Shown: positions 6,001 through 10,341 of the stretch, one piece after another
Numbering within the stretch: position 1 is the first letter of the stretch
Layout of the letters: every line of letters starts with the position of its first letter
NCBI GenBank assembly: GCA_900313855.1
Contig: OMSZ01000115.1
Location: 1-10,341 of the forward strand
DNA length: 10,341 bases
Origin: an uncultured Eubacteriales bacterium
GTDB lineage: Bacteria > Bacillota > Clostridia > Lachnospirales > Lachnospiraceae
Direction of reading: 5' to 3'
Notes under the pieces: model-generated
Told to the model about the DNA's origin: nothing
Database searches by the model: none
Seen by the model: only the letters and a program-made list of their open reading frames with translations
Translations under genes and position numbers: made by a program

Positions 6001-8244
6001 GCCGGATTGGACACTAATAGACGCTAATTTATCACCGGTTATCAGACCCATCTGCAGTGCCGTTCCCGGATGATCATATCCCCACGAATAATAGTTATAA
6101 TTTGTTTCATAATAAAAACATCCGCCTTCTTTCGAAAATCCGGAAAACTCAAATAAATTAGTACCAATAGGCAGACTGTCTAATATTTCTCCCTTATCAT
6201 TTATCATAATAATATAATCATCCGCTGTACACTCTGTATATACTCCGCCCAAATATATTCTTCCGTTATAATCTCCACCAACTCCATTAAGATTGAATTC
6301 TTTTACGAACACACGATTTATCAGCTTTGCCGTATTCATATCTATCACATCAACCATACCGCAATCATAATAAAAGGAAGACGCAACATATAATTTATTA
6401 TCATTCACAAATGTACTTTTCAACGACGGATAACTGAATAATGCAGTATATTCACCGGTATTCAAAGAATAGAAACCAATCTCTTTTGATTTAACAATAT
6501 AAATTCCGCCAAGCTTCTCTGATATGCCCTGTGATCCTCCACATATACCCCAGGCAAGGTCCTTATCAAATGCTTTAGCGCCGGCCTCATTTTCAGCAGC
6601 TTTTGTGATAATCAATGATATATCCGCCTTCATTTTTCCAACCTGAACAGTAATGGTTGCCTCTCCAGGGGAAACGGCAATAACAACACCGCTTTCTGTT
6701 ACACATGCCACATCATCATTACTACTTGTCCATACCACATCAAACATCATTTGGGGATCAATACAACACGTAAGTTTTTCTGTTTGCCCTGCCTTAAGCT
6801 GCTTTGTTTCGAAAGATATAGATAATGTTTCTTCATCTGTCATATCTTTTGTATCAATACAATTAACACCTTCCCAGCCAAGCAGTGATTCTGTCCATCC
6901 CGTAGTCGACGAATTATAATATACATTACCACTAAATCCGCTTTGATAATTCTTTGTAAAATAAGATGGAGCCGCTCCCAAAAAAACTACGTTTTTGACA
7001 TACACACAATTAATAATACTTTTATTAGGAATTGAAGTAACCGTATCCGGAATAACTATTGTATTTCTTTTTAACAGAGCAGGGATACATAGAATCTTCT
7101 TCATATCATTTGAATACATTATCCCATCTTTAACTACATATTTCCCATTATCAGAATCAACCGCTATTTTTTCAAGCATATAGCAATTTGTAAGAATATC
7201 ATTACCTATTGATGTAACATTTTCAGGAATTGTAAGACTTTCCAAATTGCTGCACCCGGAAAAAACATACGACCCGATCTTAGTAAGACTTGACGGCAGT
7301 TGTATTTCCCTTAATGCTTCACATCTGTAAAAAGCATAGTTCCCTATTGTCGTAATGCCATTAGGAAGCTTTACTTCTCTAACTTTGCCAAAATCATATA
7401 ATGCATTTTGTGAAAGACCTGTAATACCATCTTTTACGATTATCGAAAGTGCATCGTTCTTAAAATCCGCATCCTCATTGACTTTACTGTCAATTTCAGG
7501 CAGATCACCATCACCCTCTATCGTTAAGACTCTGGTAATATAGTCATAAGTCCATTTAAAATCTCCTCTCCAGGTTCCGCTTTTCACAGTACTGTCATAT
7601 ACTGTAATGTATCTTTTTGAATCATCGTCAAGATATTCTTCTGCTGCTGCAGAAGATGTAAACCATTTCATACGCTCCGGTGTATAAGAACCTCCTCTGC
7701 CATTATCACAGCTGTATCCTAGAGCATGATCACCAATCGCAGTAACGCCATCAGGTATTACCAATCTATCCAACATTCCGCAGCCAAGAAATGCGTAAGT
7801 CCCGATTTCTTTGAGCGAATCAGGTAATTGAACTTTTCTTAGTCCAAAGCAGAAAATAAATGCAGAATGACCGATCTTAGTAACGCCTTCACCTATATCA
7901 ATTGATTTAATTCTGTCTGAATACGGATAAAAAGGTGATTCCGATAATTGTTCATAATCGGCCATATCACCGTTTCCGGTTATTTCAAGCTTTCCCTCAT
8001 CGAGATCTAACGTAAAGCTGACATTTTCTCCACAGTCTCCGGTTATAACACCTGTATTCTTTATTCCCGGATCTGTTTTCGAATTGACAGCCTCCTCAAC
8101 TATACTATCATCAAAAACGTCATCATTACTCTTCTCCGACGCTATGTCGTTAGCAGCTGACACATAATCCATAGGTAATAATGAAAAGCTCATTACTCCA
8201 ACCATCACCACTGCAGCCATTCTCCCAAATCTCATTTTCTTCAT
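3055..8244 (-). CDS. Giant secreted LRR_5 / Ig-like surface protein
   Basis: This 1729-residue protein begins with a Sec signal peptide: a basic start, a hydrophobic core, and a likely cut after YVSA near residue 30. In order it shows: an LRR_5 (BspA-like) module at about 65-175; a second such module with further LRR_5 repeats at about 215-460, with motifs such as IGNYAFYRCEALREI; a BIG2-type Ig-like domain at about 471-547; a long beta-rich, propeller-like region at about 550-900; a second BIG2-like domain at about 902-982; a second propeller-like region to about 1390; a repeat linker at about 1393-1534; and a final LRR_5 block at about 1590-1690 ending in a very Lys-rich tail. No LPXTG motif or C-terminal membrane helix is present, so surface attachment is probably non-covalent. 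The role is probably adhesion or polymer binding, which is inference. Start at ATG 8244 follows GGAAGG. ATG 8235 is an alternative, and the GTG at 8259 is unlikely. Confidence 0.88.
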   Translation of the reverse strand: MKKMRFGRMAAVVMVGVMSFSLLPMDYVSAANDIASEKSNDDVFDDSIVEEAVNSKTDPGIKNTGVITGDCGENVSFTLDLDEGKLEITGNGDMADYEQLSESPFYPYSDRIKSIDIGEGVTKIGHSAFIFCFGLRKVQLPDSLKEIGTYAFLGCGMLDRLVIPDGVTAIGDHALGYSCDNGRGGSYTPERMKWFTSSAAAEEYLDDDSKRYITVYDSTVKSGTWRGDFKWTYDYITRVLTIEGDGDLPEIDSKVNEDADFKNDALSIIVKDGITGLSQNALYDFGKVREVKLPNGITTIGNYAFYRCEALREIQLPSSLTKIGSYVFSGCSNLESLTIPENVTSIGNDILTNCYMLEKIAVDSDNGKYVVKDGIMYSNDMKKILCIPALLKRNTIVIPDTVTSIPNKSIINCVYVKNVVFLGAAPSYFTKNYQSGFSGNVYYNSSTTGWTESLLGWEGVNCIDTKDMTDEETLSISFETKQLKAGQTEKLTCCIDPQMMFDVVWTSSNDDVACVTESGVVIAVSPGEATITVQVGKMKADISLIITKAAENEAGAKAFDKDLAWGICGGSQGISEKLGGIYIVKSKEIGFYSLNTGEYTALFSYPSLKSTFVNDNKLYVASSFYYDCGMVDVIDMNTAKLINRVFVKEFNLNGVGGDYNGRIYLGGVYTECTADDYIIMINDKGEILDSLPIGTNLFEFSGFSKEGGCFYYETNYNYYSWGYDHPGTALQMGLITGDKLASISVQSGFLESGLISRTINGIDYLCQQYYLDHTKSAEMFDGKFIVDTSVLNGLINVYKTPTETSNDLVKMLSVSRKAGEGSTSDYTDNGSVGVRAVYNAGRNSMIIYENEKNISEYDLSSKDIISTAVSSYNVFNMMKMGDKVILIEKDENNYYIEVLDWSEPENISIIGKETMVVGENQQLTINQDKGYELKASWMVDDNKVISITKEGKVSAWKSGTARVTATLPGGKTTSLDITVSAGSVVTPETAVIKTDGTKSNNISANTYSVYGSTVKSYLENNSDGSLTRVEYIRDKGVVIEEYDETLAVVDTKIIEMELPIFGGCYFGENANFVVFGQKNEAESDETEVVRIVKYDKNWNRVAQASVNGANTYIPFDAGSLRMDETGTGILYIHTCHEMYASSDGYHHQANMTFVLDEVTMEIKDSYFNVMNISQAGYVSHSFNQFVKTDGEFTFRVDHGDANPRAVTLTRCRVDGSITKVSYCYALSIGTNGNNATGVSVGGLELSSDNCLVVANAVDQSQSSTAGTRNIYLFVAKKDLTKTKKNWLTEYAQDSGVKIGTPQLVKINNEQFIIMWEEEDTNNNVSCKLVAVDGDGNAVSDIISTKLRLSDCKPIVTPDGLVKWYVTDNKKISFCSVNPYDLSAIKGEVVSVDETGDGENTGTENGDGENTGTENGDGENTGTENGDGENTETENGDGENTGTENGDGENTGTENGDGDNTGTENGDGDNTGTENGNGVNTGTENGNGDNTGTGNGGNTGTGNGGNTGTGNGGNTGTGTGGNTGTGNGGNTGTGTGGNSSLTMGGNTSTVSRQTSADQDNTDSYRVVGSYLCDSEGVVTYKIVTGSKLEFVGGNNAVGDVVIPDKINVGDVTYNITSIAPGTFMNNGNITSVSFGDNIEDIGQNAFYNCKKLTKVVIPKGVKKIGKSAFEGCKYLKKITIKSTKLKSVGKRAIKGINKKAVIKVPKKKLKKYKKLFNSKTGYKKSMKIKK
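3637..4062 (-). repeat. Tandem repeats switching from 30-bp to 24-bp units
   Basis: From 4062 down to 3781 the surface-protein gene has nine full 30-bp units plus a partial one, coding for a decapeptide of the type GDGENTGTEN. From 3780 down to 3637 there are six 24-bp units coding for an octapeptide of the type GGNTGTGN. Both periods are in frame. The acidic residues disappear at the switch, so the linker is negatively charged on its N-terminal side and neutral near the final LRR block. It is likely a flexible, length-variable stalk. Confidence 0.93.
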
Positions 8245-8245
8245 G

Positions 8246-8257
8246 CTCCTTCCTTCC
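8246..8257 (-). promoter_or_regulatory. Purine-rich ribosome binding region of the surface protein
   Basis: GGAAGG at 8252-8257 lies 7 bases before ATG 8244, and AAGGAG at 8246-8251 lies 10 bases before ATG 8235. Either ATG could be used. Both give a working signal peptide, so the mature protein is unchanged. Confidence 0.7.
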
Positions 8258-8389
8258 ACACAATCATCCTTTTAATCATCAATAAAACATATAGAAATCA
8301 TATTCCTTTTTGCCTCAACCAAAGAAGAAGTAATACTCTATCAACTGTTAATAATTTTTATTAATTACAACAAATATCTTTTGGCTAAT

Positions 8390-8419
8390 ATTTTACTTCA
8401 ATAATACATTGATTTGCAA
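8390..8419 (-). promoter_or_regulatory. Possible sigma-70 type promoter for the surface protein
   Basis: Read on the minus strand, TTGCAA (8414-8419) is followed after 18 bases by TAAAAT (8390-8395). This would give a leader of roughly 140 bases before ATG 8244. The region is very AT-rich, so chance matches are likely. In the rest of 8245-8446 no riboswitch or other gene was recognised. Confidence 0.3.
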
Positions 8420-8446
8420 GTAAAATAAAAGGATATTGGCTGAAAA

Positions 8447-8482
8447 AATACCACCAAAACCATAATATGTTTTGATGGTATT
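8447..8482 (-). terminator. Probable intrinsic terminator after the small membrane genes
   Basis: Two 14-base arms (8447-8460 and 8469-8482) pair with one wobble position around an 8-base loop. On the minus strand the stem runs into a T-rich stretch. It lies 33 bases beyond the stop of the 103-residue gene, where a transcript from the two membrane genes should end. The stem is AT-rich, so efficiency may be modest. Confidence 0.65.
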
Positions 8483-8515
8483 ATATAAGCTCTTTATCAT
8501 TATATGTATAAGCTT

Positions 8516-8827
8516 TTATTTATCTGTAATGCTCTTTTTGACTATGCCCTTCGGATCCTTAACTATCAGCTGCACAATCCAGATAACCATTCCGAGTGCA
8601 ACAACGGAAATTCCCAAAAAGCCGTCATTGATCATATCCGATACGGAAGGAGTGAAAAACTCCGCACCCGATTCCTTATATTCAAATACAGCGTCACACA
8701 TCCACATAAGTGATGCTCCCCAGTACATAAGCGCCAAGAAGCCTAACTTCATTGTATCCTCCGGAGCATTCTTATACCATAATATGGTTACAACGCATGC
8801 TGCGATTATTGTTATCAATAAAGTCAT
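8516..8827 (-). CDS. Small membrane protein, function unknown (103 residues)
   Basis: I do not recognise a named family. The protein has three hydrophobic segments, at about 1-18, 27-47 and 70-89, with a short loop rich in acidic and aromatic residues between the second and third (EYKESGAEFF). The second segment contains YWGAS and then WMCD, and the third ends in WIVQLIVKDPKG. The pattern resembles the neighbouring 148-residue protein. ATG 8827 is preferred over GTG 8833: AGGAG at 8836-8840 gives 8-base spacing to the ATG but only 2 to the GTG. The ATG sits 2 bases after the upstream stop, so the two genes are probably translationally coupled and their products may work together in the cytoplasmic membrane. 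Confidence 0.8.
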   Translation of the reverse strand: MTLLITIIAACVVTILWYKNAPEDTMKLGFLALMYWGASLMWMCDAVFEYKESGAEFFTPSVSDMINDGFLGISVVALGMVIWIVQLIVKDPKGIVKKSITDK

Positions 8828-8829
8828 GG

Positions 8830-9276
8830 TCACATCTCCTTTTTGTCAGTTCTTACTTCAACAGGTTCTAAATGTTTCATGGCATCTGTCTGCTGCTTCT
8901 TAACAATAATGTCAGATACCATTACCATAATGCCCCATGTCACCGTAACAAGCACGGCCATTGAAACACCAACCGTTGACATCTCATGCAGCATAGCCGT
9001 TGCTTCGTTTGGATCCTCCATAGCAGTAAGGAACGGAAACCAGGGTACGACCTCGCCATGCCATACATGCTCAAATGCGAGCAATGCCGAACCGCCCCAA
9101 AGCATATTATTAAGCCATGACAATTTCTTTGAAAAAGGAATCTTTGATGCTACTGCCTCATGAACCTCTTCCGAAATATTGTTATCAGAAGCCTCTGCGT
9201 TCTCTTTGCTCTTAAACGCTTTAGCTAATACAGTTGTAACTATTGCCTCTCCTGTAGGCACCAAAAAACAAGCCAT
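8830..9276 (-). CDS. Small membrane protein, function unknown (148 residues)
   Basis: No named family is recognised. Hydrophobic segments lie at about 2-21, 55-77 and 101-125, with a polar, probably cytoplasmic, loop between the first two and a charged C-terminus. The second segment has MLWGGSALLAFEH followed by WHGE. Thus His70, His73, Glu75 and, just before the third segment, His97 and Glu98 cluster near the membrane. Metal or haem binding is conceivable but unproven. ATG 9276 is chosen because GGGAGG (9284-9289) lies 7 bases upstream. A GTG at 9312 would bypass this site. The gene is immediately followed by the 103-residue membrane gene, whose ribosome binding site lies in the last codons of this one. 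The ABC permease gene ends 154 bp upstream, so a shared transcript is possible but not shown. Confidence 0.82.
   Translation of the reverse strand: MACFLVPTGEAIVTTVLAKAFKSKENAEASDNNISEEVHEAVASKIPFSKKLSWLNNMLWGGSALLAFEHVWHGEVVPWFPFLTAMEDPNEATAMLHEMSTVGVSMAVLVTVTWGIMVMVSDIIVKKQQTDAMKHLEPVEVRTDKKEM
8836..8840 (-). promoter_or_regulatory. Shine-Dalgarno site inside the preceding gene
   Basis: AGGAG overlaps the last lysine and glutamate codons of the 148-residue gene and lies 8 bases before ATG 8827. This arrangement favours coupled translation and identifies the start of the 103-residue protein. Confidence 0.8.
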
Positions 9277-9283
9277 ATTATAA

Positions 9284-9289
9284 CCTCCC
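9284..9289 (-). promoter_or_regulatory. Strong Shine-Dalgarno site of the 148-residue gene
   Basis: GGGAGG with 7-base spacing to ATG 9276. It sets the start 12 codons downstream of the first in-frame GTG. Confidence 0.85.
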
Positions 9290-9305
9290 GAATTATTATA
9301 ATATA

Positions 9306-9324
9306 CAAGCACTTAAGGTACTTG
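9306..9324. repeat. Imperfect dyad upstream of the membrane gene pair
   Basis: Seven-base arms (9306-9312 and 9318-9324) pair with one mismatch around a 5-base centre. They lie about 30 bases before ATG 9276, next to an AT-rich TATAAT-like stretch. This could be an operator, but it is short and may be chance. The remaining bases of the 9277-9430 gap show no clear terminator for the permease gene and no other gene. Confidence 0.25.
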
Positions 9325-9430
9325 AGTTTTCGTAAAAATGTTATTGTGCAAACACATAATCAACACCCTTACTTACTGCTTTATTTTACCATCAAATCAA
9401 TATTAAGACAACAAGAAATAATAGCTAACA

Positions 9431-10341
9431 TCAATTATTCATTCTCACAGCATCTATCGGTCTTAATTTTGAAGTCCATTTTGCGGGCAAATATCCTGCA
9501 AGAATTCCAAGTACAACCGCCATAACCACTGATGATATCGCAAGCCATAATGGTATGACCGCAAGTTTCGTGCCTCTGTGCAGATTAAGAAGCTTTATAC
9601 CGAGTCTGTTAATGCCAAAATCAGAAATGACATATGATAGCAGCAGACCTATCACCCCACCGATTCCACCGAGTATTCCGGACTCAAGCAGGAACAATCC
9701 CATCATCTCATCAGGGTCACAGCCAAGCACCTTAAGAATACCTATCTCGCCAATCCTATCATATACTGAGGTTGTCATCGTGTTGCCTATTCCGATAACT
9801 GCAACGACAAGTGCTATTGCTCCGATGCCCCCAAGCAATATCCGGATTATCTTTATCTCACGCTGCACCTCATCAACATATTCCTTGTTACTCTCTGCCT
9901 GATAACCCATGTCTGAAAGACGCCTTACTATGGTGTCAACATTTTCCACATCATCAACCTTAACAAGTGCGGATGTATAGACCCACTCATTAATACTCTT
10001 GCCATTCTCATCAGTCGGCTGTCCGTAAATCCTGCCATCCCTGGCATTTCTCTTTAATATCTTCTTGAGTGTATCAAGATCGCAATATGTATTGTAATCA
10101 TACTCCGAAAGCATTCCCGATATCAGGGTTCTTTTTGCAACCTTTGTTCCCCCACTGTAATCATCCGGTTCATCAGCGTTTCCGTAATAGAACATGTCTT
10201 CTCCAATGGTTAATTCCACATATTCACCCGACCAGTCATTCCAACGTTTCGCTCCTGCATTATCAATTCCGTTTTCAGAAAGCTCCTCATCCTGTCTGTC
10301 CATCTCCTCCTGTTCTTCCTTAGTCGGAGCCTTAGCTTCTA
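9431..10341 (-). CDS. ABC transporter permease, MacB/FtsX type, N-terminus beyond window
   Basis: The frame is open to the right edge, so only the last 302 residues are seen. A soluble extracellular domain leads into three membrane helices. The first follows EIKIIRILLGG and contains IGIGNTM. The second is preceded by EIGILKVLGCDPDEMMGLFLLESG. The third precedes the C-terminal PAKWTSKLRPIDAVR. This is the classic C-terminal half of an FtsX-domain permease of MacB/LolC type. Such permeases use ATP hydrolysis by a separate ATPase to move or release lipids, peptides or envelope proteins through mechanical motion of the extracellular domain. An ATG at 10303 has purines only 2 bases upstream, and a protein starting there would lack the essential N-terminal helix, so it is internal. 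The ATPase gene is probably further right. The substrate cannot be told from this part. Confidence 0.9.
   Translation of the reverse strand, partial: EAKAPTKEEQEEMDRQDEELSENGIDNAGAKRWNDWSGEYVELTIGEDMFYYGNADEPDDYSGGTKVAKRTLISGMLSEYDYNTYCDLDTLKKILKRNARDGRIYGQPTDENGKSINEWVYTSALVKVDDVENVDTIVRRLSDMGYQAESNKEYVDEVQREIKIIRILLGGIGAIALVVAVIGIGNTMTTSVYDRIGEIGILKVLGCDPDEMMGLFLLESGILGGIGGVIGLLLSYVISDFGINRLGIKLLNLHRGTKLAVIPLWLAISSVVMAVVLGILAGYLPAKWTSKLRPIDAVRMNN

Noticed and set aside
8472..8903. Plus-strand 143-residue frame
   Set aside because: It is antisense to the two small membrane genes and spans their junction. Only the minus-strand frames have ribosome binding sites and membrane-protein patterns.

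Overview
The window is a low-GC stretch that looks like Gram-positive Clostridia, most likely Lachnospiraceae. The evidence is AT-rich codons, strong purine Shine-Dalgarno sites before almost every gene, a giant LRR_5/Ig-like surface protein with a lysine-rich C-terminus and no LPXTG motif, and a lar cofactor gene pair. Family-level placement is inference. All seven genes lie on the minus strand, so transcription runs from the right edge to the left. No tRNA, rRNA, CRISPR array, insertion sequence or phage gene was seen.

In order of transcription: (a) 10341-9431 is the C-terminal part of a MacB/FtsX-type ABC permease cut by the window edge. (b) After 154 bp come two translationally coupled small membrane proteins of 148 and 103 residues, of unknown function, which may be distant paralogues. 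A probable intrinsic terminator (8447-8482) follows them. (c) A 1729-residue secreted protein (8244-3055) carries LRR_5 modules, two Ig-like domains, two propeller-like regions, a Gly/Asn/Thr/Asp/Glu repeat linker and a terminal LRR/Lys-rich block. (d) Only 40 bp later begin larB and larC1, for nickel-pincer nucleotide (NPN) cofactor synthesis. (e) Then, 28 bp on, comes a membrane-bound spermidine-synthase-like protein whose C-terminus lies beyond the left edge.

larB, larC1 and the spermidine-synthase-like gene are spaced like an operon, and the surface-protein gene could be its first member. larC1 encodes only the N-terminal half of LarC, carries an 84-residue segment of which about half is histidine, and has no LarC2, LarE or LarA beside it in the window. 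Those functions must be elsewhere if the pathway works.

The most striking shared property is that three adjacent genes each contain an in-frame tandem repeat: 39 bp in the spermidine-synthase-like gene, a 129-bp offset in larC1, and 30/24 bp in the surface protein. The first sits inside a predicted catalytic domain. In several genes the longest reading frame begins at a GTG or TTG that is not the likely start. The starts given here follow the ribosome binding sites.
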